DNA of 64,000 nt from Sphingobacterium deserti (GCF_000757725.1 NZ_JJMU01000054.1:62001-126000); one strand, 5' to 3'; positions 26,717 through 36,032 are shown, numbered from the stretch's first letter. The notes: a model not told the origin generated them from the sequence alone. Numbers and translations: made by a program.

Positions 26717-28030
26717 ATGGATACTTTTAAAAGACGGGATTTTATCAAAGCAGGGTCAGCTTTGGCCGGCGCTTCGGTTTTAGCCTCGACGCCGGTAGGC
26801 AGTGTTTTCGCGGCCGGAACGGATGAGATCAAAATAGCACTTATCGGTTGCGGGGGTAGAGGTACGGGCGCTGCTTTTGACGCTTTTGCATCTGGGCAAA
26901 ACATCAAGTTGGTTGCTATGGCGGATGCATTTCAAGATAATCTGCAAACTACATACGACACCTTAAAAGAAAAGTTTGGCGATAAAGTCGATGTGCCTGA
27001 TAGCCGCCGATACGTGGGCTTTGATGGCTACAAAGCGGCTATTAAAGATGCTGATGTGGTATTGTTGACAACGCCACCCGGCTTTCGTCCGCTCCATTTC
27101 GAAGAGGCGGTAAAAGCAGGTAAGCATGTTTTTATGGAAAAGCCGGTCGCAGTGGATATCCCCGGCATACATAAGGTTTTAGCTATTGCAAAGGAAGCAA
27201 AGGCGAAAAAGTTAAACGTCGTCGTTGGTCTGCAGAGACGCTATCAGACTAATTATAGAGAGGCTATAAAACGTATCCAAGATGGTGCGATTGGCGATAT
27301 ATATTCCGGGCAGGTGTATTGGAACAGCGGCGGGGTGTGGGTTCGTCCGCGCCAAGCTAATCAGACGGAGATGGAATACCAAATGCGGAACTGGTATTAT
27401 TTTAACTGGCTATGCGGTGATCATATTGTTGAACAACATGTGCACAATATTGATGTAGCGAACTGGATAAAAGGTAAATATCCGGTATCAATACAGGGAA
27501 CAGGAAGCCGTGCGCACCGAACCGGCAAAGAGTATGGTGAAATCTACGACAACTTCGCTGTAGAACTTACCTATGACGACGGCACAGTCGTCTATAGCCA
27601 ATGTCGCCATTTTGAAGGTATCTCAAACCGTGTTGATGAAACCTTCCAAGCATCTAAAGGACGTGTATATCTTTCAGCAGGCAACCAAGCAATTTTATGG
27701 GATGCAAAAGGAAACGAAATCTACAGGCACAACCCCAAAGGTAATCCAAATCCGTACCAACAAGAGCACAAGGAGCTATTCGAAGCTGTTGCAAACAATG
27801 AGTATAAATTTGACAATACGGAGTATGGCGCCTACAGTACGCTTACGGGAATTATTGGTAGAATAGCTTGCTATACGGGTAAAGTTATCAAGTGGGACAA
27901 AGCTATGGATTCGACCATTGACCTTTCGCCGGCAACTTACGCCTGGAATGCCAATCCGAAAATCGTTCCCAATCAAAACGGCGAGTATCCAGTCGCTATC
28001 CCAGGAATCAATACAGAATTATACCTATAA
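26717..28030 (+). CDS. Gfo/Idh/MocA family oxidoreductase with TAT signal (1)
   Basis: A 437-residue NAD(P)-dependent sugar oxidoreductase exported in folded form. The twin-arginine signal KRRDFIKAGSALAGAS starts at residue 5. A Rossmann domain follows with IALIGCGGRGTGAAF, then the family's catalytic-Lys motif MEKPVAVD and the C-terminal domain with GDHIVEQHVHNIDVANW. In related clusters such enzymes, with NAD bound tightly, handle 3-keto sugars or glycosides in the periplasm; whether this one oxidises, reduces or catalyses elimination is unknown. The ApbE gene begins 2 bp after its stop, so they are translationally linked. Confidence 0.9.
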   Translation: MDTFKRRDFIKAGSALAGASVLASTPVGSVFAAGTDEIKIALIGCGGRGTGAAFDAFASGQNIKLVAMADAFQDNLQTTYDTLKEKFGDKVDVPDSRRYVGFDGYKAAIKDADVVLLTTPPGFRPLHFEEAVKAGKHVFMEKPVAVDIPGIHKVLAIAKEAKAKKLNVVVGLQRRYQTNYREAIKRIQDGAIGDIYSGQVYWNSGGVWVRPRQANQTEMEYQMRNWYYFNWLCGDHIVEQHVHNIDVANWIKGKYPVSIQGTGSRAHRTGKEYGEIYDNFAVELTYDDGTVVYSQCRHFEGISNRVDETFQASKGRVYLSAGNQAILWDAKGNEIYRHNPKGNPNPYQQEHKELFEAVANNEYKFDNTEYGAYSTLTGIIGRIACYTGKVIKWDKAMDSTIDLSPATYAWNANPKIVPNQNGEYPVAIPGINTELYL

Positions 28031-28032
28031 AA

Positions 28033-29019
28033 TTGTTGCGGTTTTTTACGATATCGATCATCTTATTGTGTGGATTTACTGCATATGCCAAGCAGTTGAA
28101 ATTCACGCTGGATGGCCGTGCTCAGGGAACAACCTATCACGTGCATTATTATGCTTCTCAAGCTTTAATAACGCAAAAGATGATCGACAGCACGCTACAT
28201 GTGATCGACGAGTCGATGTCTTTATACAAAAAAAGCTCATTAATCAGTAGATTTAATGAACCTGGGAAGTGTAGTATGGCCATAGATAGCCATATTAAAA
28301 ATGTTATCCAACAATCATTTACCGTGAATAAGGAGTCGAAGGGAATTTTTGATATCACGGTTAAACCGTTGGTAGCGTTATGGGGTTTTGGTGCAGCGCA
28401 TATCACTACGTTTCCTAAGCAGGCAACACTGGATAGTGTGTTAGCTTTCGTCGGGATGGACAAGCTTGCGCTACGAGGCAGTACGCTTTGCAAGAGCGAC
28501 CCGCGCGTAGCAATAGACCTTGACGGCATAGCGCAAGGCTACTCCGTTGACGTTTTAGCAGACCTGCTCGAAAAGCATGGTATTCGGAATTATCTTGTGG
28601 AGTTGGGTGGCGAAATTAAAACAAAAGGAGCGAAAGCGAACAAAGTACCGTTTGAAGTAGCTATCGAGCGCCCTACGGGCGCCGAAGGCTCTCGCTTTGT
28701 CTTGCAATTGAGCAATAGGGCTGTCACCACCTCGGGCAATTATCGGAAGGCTTACAACTATGCCGGTAAAAGAATTCATCATCACATCAACCCTATAGAC
28801 GGTTACCCATCACAGAATAATGTGGCCAGTGTCACCGTTATAGCCAAGACGGCGATGGAGGCTGATGCTTATGATAATGTTTTTATGGCTTTGTCGGCAA
28901 CGGAAGGTGTAACCTTCGCTAACCGTAGAAAGGGAATGGAGGTTTATATCATTTATACAGAGGGAAATACATACAAAGAAGCGTTTTCGAAAGGTTTCTC
29001 ACGCTATATAAAAAATTAA
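28033..29019 (+). CDS. apbE: FAD:protein FMN transferase (ApbE)
   Basis: A 328-residue exported flavinyltransferase that attaches FMN from FAD to a Thr or Ser of target proteins. Start TTG at 28033 gives the signal peptide MLRFFTISIILLCGFTAYA; no ATG would preserve it. Family motifs: RAQGTTYHVHYY, FDITVKPLVALWGFG, AIDLDGIAQGYSVD, LVELGGEIKTKG and TTSGNYRK. In the Mg site ADAYDNVF the Thr found in most members four residues after the Asp is Asn. No obvious flavinylation target motif was found in the neighbours. It lies between the first Gfo/Idh/MocA gene and the TIM-barrel gene. Confidence 0.9.
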   Translation: MLRFFTISIILLCGFTAYAKQLKFTLDGRAQGTTYHVHYYASQALITQKMIDSTLHVIDESMSLYKKSSLISRFNEPGKCSMAIDSHIKNVIQQSFTVNKESKGIFDITVKPLVALWGFGAAHITTFPKQATLDSVLAFVGMDKLALRGSTLCKSDPRVAIDLDGIAQGYSVDVLADLLEKHGIRNYLVELGGEIKTKGAKANKVPFEVAIERPTGAEGSRFVLQLSNRAVTTSGNYRKAYNYAGKRIHHHINPIDGYPSQNNVASVTVIAKTAMEADAYDNVFMALSATEGVTFANRRKGMEVYIIYTEGNTYKEAFSKGFSRYIKN

Positions 29020-29028
29020 AAGGATCAT

Positions 29029-29940
29029 ATGAAGCGATCAGATTTTATAAAAAGTGGTGCCGCGCTGCTAAGCAGCTCGGTGCTTTTAAATAACGACCTC
29101 ATGGCAGAGAATAAGGAGGTAACTAAAGGGGCTACCTTCAAATTAGACTATGCCCCACACCAGGGTATGTTTTCTGCAACGGCAGGAAAGAAATTCGTCG
29201 ATGAAATTCAGTATATGCACGATCTTGGTTTTCGGAGTATCGAAGACAATGGCCTGCCTGAACGATCTATTGAAGAGCAAAAAAGCATTGGTGAAACCTT
29301 GGCTCGCTTGGGCATGCGTATGGGTGTTTTCGTTGTTCCGAAAGGCGGAAATGGAGCAAATACGTTGGCTGCTGGTAAAAAGGATTTCGTCGATATCTTT
29401 TTGAAAGGCTGTCGCGAATCTGTGGAGACTGCAAAACGTGTAAACGCTAAATGGGCTACTGTGGTGCCCGGCGATTACCAGCGTAATCTTCCTATCGGTG
29501 TGCAGACTGCCAATGTAGTGGAAGCGCTAAAAAGAGGAGCCGAGATTTTTGAGCCACATGGCATTACGATGGTGCTTGAGCCATTAAGTGATACACCTGA
29601 CTTGTTTCTACGCTATACAGACCAGACTTACGAGATATGTAAAGCGGTGGGAAGCCCATCTTGTAAGATACTGTATGACGCCTACCATCAGCAAAAAAAT
29701 GAAGGTAATCTTATCAACTTGATGGATCTGTGCTGGAGCGAAATCGCCTATATTCAGGTGGGTGATAACCCAGGTAGAAGGGAACCCACTACCGGCGAGA
29801 TCAATTACAAGAATGTATTCAAATGGTTGAAAGAAAAAGGGTATTCGGGTATCGTAGGGATGGAACATGGCATGTCCAAATCCGGCGTGGAAGGCGAAAA
29901 GCTGCTCGTCGCCGCCTACAGAGAAGTGGATAATTTCTAA
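29029..29940 (+). CDS. Sugar-phosphate isomerase/epimerase-like TIM barrel (exported)
   Basis: A 303-residue protein of the xylose-isomerase-like TIM-barrel family related to hydroxypyruvate isomerase. The N-terminus KRSDFIKSGAALLSSS looks like a TAT-type signal with Lys-Arg in place of Arg-Arg. Metal ligands are visible as Glu in VLEPLSDTPD, Asp-His in ILYDAYHQQ, the QVGDNPGRREPTTGEINY segment and Glu in GMEHGMS. In 3-keto-glycoside gene clusters such barrels act as isomerases, hydratases or lyases; here the reaction is inference. It starts 9 bp after apbE. Confidence 0.88.
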   Translation: MKRSDFIKSGAALLSSSVLLNNDLMAENKEVTKGATFKLDYAPHQGMFSATAGKKFVDEIQYMHDLGFRSIEDNGLPERSIEEQKSIGETLARLGMRMGVFVVPKGGNGANTLAAGKKDFVDIFLKGCRESVETAKRVNAKWATVVPGDYQRNLPIGVQTANVVEALKRGAEIFEPHGITMVLEPLSDTPDLFLRYTDQTYEICKAVGSPSCKILYDAYHQQKNEGNLINLMDLCWSEIAYIQVGDNPGRREPTTGEINYKNVFKWLKEKGYSGIVGMEHGMSKSGVEGEKLLVAAYREVDNF

Positions 29941-30017
29941 ACTAAATGAATTTAGCAGCAAAATATTTCTGTTATTTACAGAGAAGTAATATATTTATAC
30001 TATAAACCTATCAATAA

Positions 30018-31262
30018 ATGTCAACATCAATAAAATTCAAATTGTCTTTTATGATGTTCCTCGAATTTTTCATTTGGGGAGCATGGTTCGTAACTTTAGG
30101 AAGATTTCTTCCAGTAAATTTGAATGCGTCTGGTTTCGAGATTGCCAATGTATTCTCGACACAATCCTGGGGAGCTATCATTGCTCCGTTTATTATCGGT
30201 ATGATTGCCGATCGCTTTTTTAACGCTGAACGTATTTTAGGCGTATTACACCTTATAGGTGCCGTGCTCATGTACTTGATGTATCAAGCGACGGACATCT
30301 CCGCCTTTTTTCCTTACGTTTTTGCTTACATGATTTTGTTCATGCCTACGCTAGCTTTGGTGAATTCCGTATCATTTAGGCAATTGACTAATCCTGAAAA
30401 ACAATTCTCCAATATCCGTATTTGGGGAACAATTGGGTGGATTGCAGCCGGATTAAGCATTTCCTTCTTATTTCATTGGGATTCGACTGAAGGTGTTGCA
30501 AATGGCTTGCTGCGGAATACATTTTTAATGGCTGCTGTAGGGTCACTCATTTTGGGCTTGTTTAGTTTTGCATTACCTAAAACGCCACCGACTAAAATTG
30601 ATGCTTCAGAGAAGCCTTCATTTGCATCAATTGTTGGTTTGGATGCGATTAAGTTGCTGAAAGACAAAAACTTCTTAGTGTTCTTCGTATCGTCGATTTT
30701 GATATGTATTCCGTTAGCGTTCTATTATCAAAATGCCAATAATTTCTTGGGTGAAGTGGGTATGGAAAATGTAACGGGCTTTATGACCATTGGTCAAATA
30801 TCTGAGGCGTTGTGTCTATTGTTGCTTCCCATATTTTTTACACGCTTTGGCTTCAAAAACACTATTTTGATCGGGATGTTGGCATGGTCTATTCGCTATT
30901 TACTATTTGCTTACGGAGATGCAGGTTCTGGTATGTACATGCTATTGATAGGGATCGCGCTACATGGGATCTGTTATGATTTCTTTTTCGTATCAGGCCA
31001 GATCTATACCGATTCTAAAGCCGGGGTAAAATATAAAAGTGCAGCACAGGGGTTAATTACGTTGGCGACGTATGGCGTAGGCCAATTAATTGGATTTTGG
31101 GTAGCAGGTTACATCGGCACCATGTACGCCGATATTAAAGGATCGGACGTCGGTGCATTTTGGCAACAGGTGTGGTTGGTTCCTGCCGGCATTGCATTCG
31201 TAGTTTTTCTTTTATTCTTAATTTTCTTTAAGAATGAAAAAATAGAGAGTAAAACAGTATAA
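30018..31262 (+). CDS. MFS permease of the nucleoside:H+ symporter type
   Basis: A 414-residue inner-membrane transporter with 12 predicted helices. FMMFLEFFIWGAWFVTLGRFL in helix 1, the RIWGTIGWIAAGLSIS block and GICYDFFFVSGQIY match the NupG/XapB-like branch of the major facilitator superfamily. In Bacteroidota such permeases often sit beside Gfo/Idh/MocA and GMC genes and may import keto-sugars rather than nucleosides (inference from context). It follows the TIM-barrel gene after 77 bp and precedes the GMC gene by 23 bp, so it is part of the same transcription unit or starts a subunit of it. Confidence 0.87.
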   Translation: MSTSIKFKLSFMMFLEFFIWGAWFVTLGRFLPVNLNASGFEIANVFSTQSWGAIIAPFIIGMIADRFFNAERILGVLHLIGAVLMYLMYQATDISAFFPYVFAYMILFMPTLALVNSVSFRQLTNPEKQFSNIRIWGTIGWIAAGLSISFLFHWDSTEGVANGLLRNTFLMAAVGSLILGLFSFALPKTPPTKIDASEKPSFASIVGLDAIKLLKDKNFLVFFVSSILICIPLAFYYQNANNFLGEVGMENVTGFMTIGQISEALCLLLLPIFFTRFGFKNTILIGMLAWSIRYLLFAYGDAGSGMYMLLIGIALHGICYDFFFVSGQIYTDSKAGVKYKSAAQGLITLATYGVGQLIGFWVAGYIGTMYADIKGSDVGAFWQQVWLVPAGIAFVVFLLFLIFFKNEKIESKTV

Positions 31263-31285
31263 AAATCAAACTAAATAGAAGAGAT

Positions 31286-32968
31286 ATGGCAGATAATGTT
31301 TATGACGCAATTGTCATTGGTTCCGGAATTAGTGGAGGCTGGGCTGCAAAAGAATTAACAGAAAAGGGCTTGAAGACCATTATGTTGGAAAGAGGTAGAA
31401 ACGTAGAGCACGTGAAAGACTATCACGCCAACAAAAATACTTGGGAGTATCCGCATAGAGGAGGACGCACCAAGCAAATGGAAGCTGATTATCCTGTATT
31501 GAAGCGTGATTACCCGCTTAATGAAAAGAATTTGGACTTTTGGGTAAACGAGAAGGAAAGTCCGTACACAGAAGTCAAACGTTTTGACTGGTTTAGAGGG
31601 TATCATGTGGGCGGTAGGTCCCTTATGTGGGGGCGTCAAAGCTATCGTTTTTCGGATCTGGATTTCGAAGCTAACGTGAAAGATGGGCATGGTACAGACT
31701 GGCCAATCCGTTATGCGGATATTGCGCCTTGGTATAGCTACGCCGAGAAATGGGCTGGTATTTCTGGAAATCGTGATGGACTTGATGTTTTACCCGACGG
31801 CGACTTCTTACCAGCGATGGATTTTACGATCGTGGAGAAAGATCTTGCAGATCGTTTGAAGAAAGAATACGGTGGGAAAAGGCATTTCATTATGGGACGT
31901 ACCGCCAATATCACAAAGCCTCACCACGGTCGTATCAATTGTCAGTATCAAAACCAATGCTGGTTAGGGTGTAACTTCGGCGCATATTTCAGCACACAGT
32001 CGTCTACGCTCCCTCCAGCGATGGCAACGGGCAACTTGACGTTGCGTCCATTCTCCATTGTTTCTAAAATTATATACGATAAAGATTCACAAAAGGCCAA
32101 AGGTGTCGAAATTGTGGATGCTGAGACAGGAAAAACCTACGAGTATTTTGCGAAGGTTATTTTCGTCTGTGCTTCTGCATTTAACTCTACTTGGGTATTG
32201 ATGAATTCGGCTACCGATGTCTGGGAAGGCGGTTTAGGAAGTAGCTCTGGCGAGTTGGGTCACAACGCAATGGATCACCATTTCCGTTGTGGAGCGGGCG
32301 GCCGCGTGGAAGGCTATGAAGATAAATATGTGTTTGGTCGTCGCCCTACGGGCTTGTATGTGCCGCGCTTTCAAAATGTTCCTGGCGATGATAAAAAGCG
32401 AGACTATGTACGTGGTTTTGGTTATCAGGGAGCAGCAAGTCGTGGACGCTGGTCGGGAGAGATTGCAGAAATGAGCGTAGGTGCTGATTGGAAAGATGCG
32501 ATGCTGGAACCGGGTTCTTGGTCGGTTGGCTTTACCGCTTTTGGGGAGATACTTCCTTATCATGAAAACAGAATCTTCTTAGATAAAGATAAAAAAGATA
32601 AATGGGGTCTTCCGGTATTGTCTATGGATATGGAGATCAAGGATAACGAGAAGAAGATGCGTCCGGATATGCAAGAAGATATGAAAGAGATGTTGGAAAA
32701 AATCGGCGTAAAGGACGTATACACCTACGACAATGAGTACACCTTTGGTATGGGTATCCACGAAATGGGTACCGCCCGTATGGGAACTGACCCGAAAAAC
32801 TCGGTGCTCAATAAGCACAACCAGGTTTGGGATGCAAAAAACGTATTTGTCACCGATGGCGCAGCCATGGCATCCGCAGCTTGTGTAAACCCTTCCTTAA
32901 CCTACATGGCATTAACAGCACGTGCTGTTGATTTTGCTGTAAGCGAGTTGAAAAAGGGAAATCTGTAA
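31286..32968 (+). CDS. GMC-family oxidoreductase, glycoside 3-dehydrogenase large subunit type
   Basis: A 560-residue FAD enzyme. The N-terminal dinucleotide-binding motif GSGISGGWAAKEL, the GGRSLMWGRQ FAD-contact loop, a Cys-rich stretch CQYQNQCWLGC, the active-site His of GIHEMGTARMG and Asn of CVNPSLTYMA are all conserved. This is the form seen in membrane-linked sugar dehydrogenases that oxidise glucosides at C3. It has no signal of its own; the partner subunit at 34440, with a TAT-like leader, would carry it out of the cell. The Gfo/Idh/MocA gene follows 32 bp later. Confidence 0.92.
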   Translation: MADNVYDAIVIGSGISGGWAAKELTEKGLKTIMLERGRNVEHVKDYHANKNTWEYPHRGGRTKQMEADYPVLKRDYPLNEKNLDFWVNEKESPYTEVKRFDWFRGYHVGGRSLMWGRQSYRFSDLDFEANVKDGHGTDWPIRYADIAPWYSYAEKWAGISGNRDGLDVLPDGDFLPAMDFTIVEKDLADRLKKEYGGKRHFIMGRTANITKPHHGRINCQYQNQCWLGCNFGAYFSTQSSTLPPAMATGNLTLRPFSIVSKIIYDKDSQKAKGVEIVDAETGKTYEYFAKVIFVCASAFNSTWVLMNSATDVWEGGLGSSSGELGHNAMDHHFRCGAGGRVEGYEDKYVFGRRPTGLYVPRFQNVPGDDKKRDYVRGFGYQGAASRGRWSGEIAEMSVGADWKDAMLEPGSWSVGFTAFGEILPYHENRIFLDKDKKDKWGLPVLSMDMEIKDNEKKMRPDMQEDMKEMLEKIGVKDVYTYDNEYTFGMGIHEMGTARMGTDPKNSVLNKHNQVWDAKNVFVTDGAAMASAACVNPSLTYMALTARAVDFAVSELKKGNL

Positions 32969-33000
32969 ACGAATATCAACTTAAACTTAGAATAGCTAAA

Positions 33001-34428
33001 ATGAAAGAAACGAATAACTCTCGTAGAGATTTCATCAAAAACGCAGCGCTCGCGGCGGCAGGTTTTATGGTTGTACCGCGCCACGTATTGGGCGGTAAGG
33101 GATTTATAGCACCCAGCGACAAATTGATGATAGCAGGTATCGGCGTAGGTGGTAAGGGCCAAAGCGATATCGCTTCCTTCTACAAAAGTGGAAAGGCGGA
33201 AATCGCTTACCTGTGTGATGTGGATGACAGGCGTGCGGCCAACTCCGCGAAGGCATTCCCGAAAGCGAAGTACTACAAAGACTATCGCCAAATGTTGGAT
33301 AAGGAGCATAAGCATATCGATGCTGTATCTATATCAACTCCTGATCACAACCACGCGATACAAACCTTGGCAGCGATGCAATTGGGCAAACACGTATATG
33401 TGCAAAAGCCATTAACGCATGATATTTGGGAAGCACGGGCACTTACCGAAGCAGCGAAAAAATACAAAGTGGTTACACAAATGGGAAACCAAGGTGCTTC
33501 CAACGATGGACCGCGTGAAATAAAGGAATGGTATGAAGCCGGCCTTATTGGCGATGTACATACCGTATACTGTTGGACTGACCGCCCTGTGTGGCCTTCC
33601 GGTATTCCTTGGCCAAACCAAACTGCTCAAGTTCCAAAAGAATTGGATTGGGAATTGTGGTTGGGGACGGCACCGAAAAAAGATTACATCGAAAAACTTG
33701 TGCCATTCAATTGGCGAGGCTGGTGGGATTATGGTACAGGTGCACTAGGCGATATGGGGTGTCACTTACTCGAGGTTCCATTCAGTACATTAGGACTGAA
33801 GTATATCCAAGATGTTCAGGCAACGGTGGGTACAGTTTATGCCGATGAATTTAAACGCGCTTACTATCCAGAAAGCTGTCCGCCATCGAGCCACGTAACA
33901 ATGACATTTCCAAAGACACCAAAAACCAGTGGACCGGTTACTTTGCATTGGATGGATGGTGGTATTCAACCGACCCGTCCAGATGAATTGGGTCCTAATG
34001 AGATATTCGGTGACGGCGGTAACGGTATTCTGTTAATCGGTAGCAAAGGTAAAATTCTAGCAGACACCTATGGCGAAAATGCCCGCTTATTGCCTACTAC
34101 AAGAAAAGAGCAAGTAGCACAAAAATATGCCCGCGTGGAAGGTAAAGCAAATGGTCACTACGCGCAATGGGTAGAGGCTGCGATAGCTGGTTATGGCAAG
34201 ATGGAAGTCAGTGCACCGTTTGAAATTTCCGGTCCTTTGACGGAGGCATTATTGATGGCAAACTTGGCCATCCGTGGTGCGGATTTGCGTATCGATAACA
34301 ACTATCCGGGAAGAAACCTGAAATTGTTGTGGGACAACAACCAAATGAAAGTAACTAACTTTGACGTGGTGAATCAATTTGTGAAACGCCAATACCGTCA
34401 AGGTTGGGAGGTTAATTACACGATTTAA
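33001..34428 (+). CDS. Gfo/Idh/MocA family oxidoreductase with TAT signal (2)
   Basis: A 475-residue exported NAD(P)-dependent oxidoreductase. The TAT signal is NSRRDFIKNAALAAAGF, followed by a Rossmann domain (IAGIGVGGKGQSDI) and the catalytic-Lys motif VQKPLTHD. The C-terminal part with WPNQTAQVPKELDWELW and GDMGCHLLEVPFSTLGL belongs to the group named after periplasmic Bacteroidota members of the family. It sits between the GMC large subunit and subunit 3 and so probably acts on the same glycoside or keto-glycoside. It is only distantly similar to the first copy at 26717. Confidence 0.92.
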   Translation: MKETNNSRRDFIKNAALAAAGFMVVPRHVLGGKGFIAPSDKLMIAGIGVGGKGQSDIASFYKSGKAEIAYLCDVDDRRAANSAKAFPKAKYYKDYRQMLDKEHKHIDAVSISTPDHNHAIQTLAAMQLGKHVYVQKPLTHDIWEARALTEAAKKYKVVTQMGNQGASNDGPREIKEWYEAGLIGDVHTVYCWTDRPVWPSGIPWPNQTAQVPKELDWELWLGTAPKKDYIEKLVPFNWRGWWDYGTGALGDMGCHLLEVPFSTLGLKYIQDVQATVGTVYADEFKRAYYPESCPPSSHVTMTFPKTPKTSGPVTLHWMDGGIQPTRPDELGPNEIFGDGGNGILLIGSKGKILADTYGENARLLPTTRKEQVAQKYARVEGKANGHYAQWVEAAIAGYGKMEVSAPFEISGPLTEALLMANLAIRGADLRIDNNYPGRNLKLLWDNNQMKVTNFDVVNQFVKRQYRQGWEVNYTI

Positions 34429-34439
34429 AATAGCAGACT

Positions 34440-35009
34440 ATGAATAGAAGAGAGGCACTTCAACGTGTAGCTATGCTGGTCGGCGGCTCGGTAATCGGGG
34501 CAAATTTGTTCCTTGAAGGATGTACCAGGCCAGCCTCCAAAGATGTAGCAACATTATTTGAAAAAGATAGGATGAATTTTTTGGGCGATCTTGCGGAAGC
34601 AATATTGCCTAAGACTTCAACACCTGGTGCAAAAGAGGCCGGCGTTGGAGAATTTATTCCCGTGATGATTCGCGATTGTTATGACGAAGTAGACCAAAAA
34701 GCATTCATGAAGGGTTTAGCAGACGTTGACGATCGTTCTAAGAAAGAGTTTAACAAACCTTTCCAGGAACTGTCGAAAGAGGAGCAACTGCAGTTTGTCA
34801 ATAAATACGACAAGGAAGCTACAGAATACCAAAAGAATAGAAAGGAAGGCGAGGCCAACGATTTCTTCCATATGTTGAAGCAATTGACTTTGACCGGTTT
34901 CTTTACTTCTGAGGTAGGCATGACCAAAGCACAACGCTACGTCAAGATTCCAGGTCGATTCGACGGAAATTACCCTTACAAAAAAGGTGATTTGGCATTT
35001 GCCTTTTAA
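34440..35009 (+). CDS. Gluconate 2-dehydrogenase subunit 3-like protein
   Basis: A 189-residue exported small subunit that escorts and stabilises the GMC large subunit. It begins NRREALQRVAMLVGGSV, a twin-arginine leader, and has Cys in LEGCTRP that could be lipidated. The body (FLGDLAEAILPKTSTPGAKEAGV, then charged helices) is the Gluconate_2-dh3 family pattern, with LPKT and GAxxAGV conserved. The last gene of the cluster, it ends before a hairpin at 35081-35118. A cytochrome c subunit, present in some dehydrogenases of this type, is not encoded here. Confidence 0.92.
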   Translation: MNRREALQRVAMLVGGSVIGANLFLEGCTRPASKDVATLFEKDRMNFLGDLAEAILPKTSTPGAKEAGVGEFIPVMIRDCYDEVDQKAFMKGLADVDDRSKKEFNKPFQELSKEEQLQFVNKYDKEATEYQKNRKEGEANDFFHMLKQLTLTGFFTSEVGMTKAQRYVKIPGRFDGNYPYKKGDLAFAF

Positions 35010-35080
35010 AGCTTTGCCAGAAGCCGTTCGTTCGAGCCAGAAGGCGCGATGAGGATTTTTACGGTTAGTCATTTACATAC

Positions 35081-35118
35081 ATCAGTGAGCACTGTCAAAA
35101 ATACAGTTGCTCACTGAT
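35081..35118. terminator. Hairpin between the oxidoreductase cluster and the thioesterase gene
   Basis: Arms ATCAGTGAGCA (35081-35091) and TGCTCACTGAT (35108-35118) enclose a second stem CTGT/ACAG. The T-run is short on the plus strand, so it may be a bidirectional terminator of moderate strength. Confidence 0.6.
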
Positions 35119-35168
35119 GCTTTTCTAAGGACGCTTACACGCATATATACCGTTTTAGTATTTATGCA

Positions 35169-35891
35169 TTAGAAATTTGCTTGCATAAGGAAAATAGTCT
35201 TTCCGCCGCGGGCGATAGCAAATCGTGCAGCGTTATCGTCCACACGGCTGTGGATGTCAACAAGCTCTGCCAACTTAAGTTCCTTCAGGTAGTTGATGTC
35301 TATTGTATGGAACGGTTTTTTCAAAACGAGATCCGCGGGCAGAAGATCAAAACACCAATCTGTATACTTGACGTTGTTTACGTGATTTACGATATCAAGA
35401 TCGGACAATTTCGGCACATATTGGCTCGTTTCCGTATATTCTGTCTCTTGCTCTATGCGCTTGAACGATTCGCGCGTAGCACTTCGCTCGGGAAGCACAA
35501 TCGCCGGATCGATCTTTATAGCAAGATTTTCAGAACGTCGTAATGCCGTGCTAAATACCGCCCAAAAGCTGCAAACGCCAATGACTTTTTTATCATCCCT
35601 ATAAACTTCAAAATTCCGAATAGATCTATTTCCAAGAAAATCTTGAACCCAGGTTTTCACGGTTACCTCATCCAGAAATTTGGGCAGACGGTCTATCTCC
35701 ATCCGCATACGACTTAAAACCCATGATTGCTTATTGGCAGCCATTTCACGATATCCAAAGCCCAAGGCTTCCGCATGTTCAGAAGCGGTGAGCTGCAGCA
35801 AGTTGTTCAATTCGCTATACTTCAGGCGGCCGTTGGAATAGCATTGCGTGAAATTCAAAGTGACTGTTTTTGAATAAATTTCTGTCTGCAT
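35169..35891 (-). CDS. Acyl-ACP thioesterase
   Basis: A 240-residue double hot-dog fold enzyme releasing free fatty acids from acyl carrier protein. The N-terminal half carries LLQLTASEHAEALGFG and WVLSRMRMEIDRLP; the C-terminal hot dog has SDLDIVNHVNNVKYTDW, which mirrors the DLDxNxHVNNxKY catalytic block of plant FatA/FatB with Asp, Asn and His. Length agrees with bacterial homologues. It is monocistronic, divergent from the 88-residue hypothetical gene. Its role could be in fatty-acid recycling or in producing acids for membrane lipids. Confidence 0.92.
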   Translation of the reverse strand: MQTEIYSKTVTLNFTQCYSNGRLKYSELNNLLQLTASEHAEALGFGYREMAANKQSWVLSRMRMEIDRLPKFLDEVTVKTWVQDFLGNRSIRNFEVYRDDKKVIGVCSFWAVFSTALRRSENLAIKIDPAIVLPERSATRESFKRIEQETEYTETSQYVPKLSDLDIVNHVNNVKYTDWCFDLLPADLVLKKPFHTIDINYLKELKLAELVDIHSRVDDNAARFAIARGGKTIFLMQANF

Positions 35892-35979
35892 AAAATAAAT
35901 GTCATAAAGTTCCCTAATAATGTAAATAATTTGTTGCTGTTTCTAAAAAATAAATGACAAATAATTATATTTAGTCATG

Positions 35980-36002
35980 ACGTACGACGAAGTACGTTTT
36001 TA
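35980..36002 (+). promoter_or_regulatory. Hairpin with T-run in the leader of the 88-residue gene
   Basis: Perfect arms ACGTAC (35980-35985) and GTACGT (35992-35997) around GACGAA, then five T residues. A TATATTTA element lies upstream at 35966-35973. The shape is that of a terminator or attenuator placed 30 bases before an ATG. Confidence 0.4.
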
Positions 36003-36032
36003 CGTTTTATTCATTAAAATAACATAAGCAGC

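Noticed and set aside
28033..35009. Flavinylation target of ApbE among the neighbours
   Set aside because: No protein in the cluster shows a convincing Ser/Thr-Gly-Ala-Ser/Thr flavinylation motif; the DFIKSGAA match in the TIM-barrel leader is part of a TAT-like signal.
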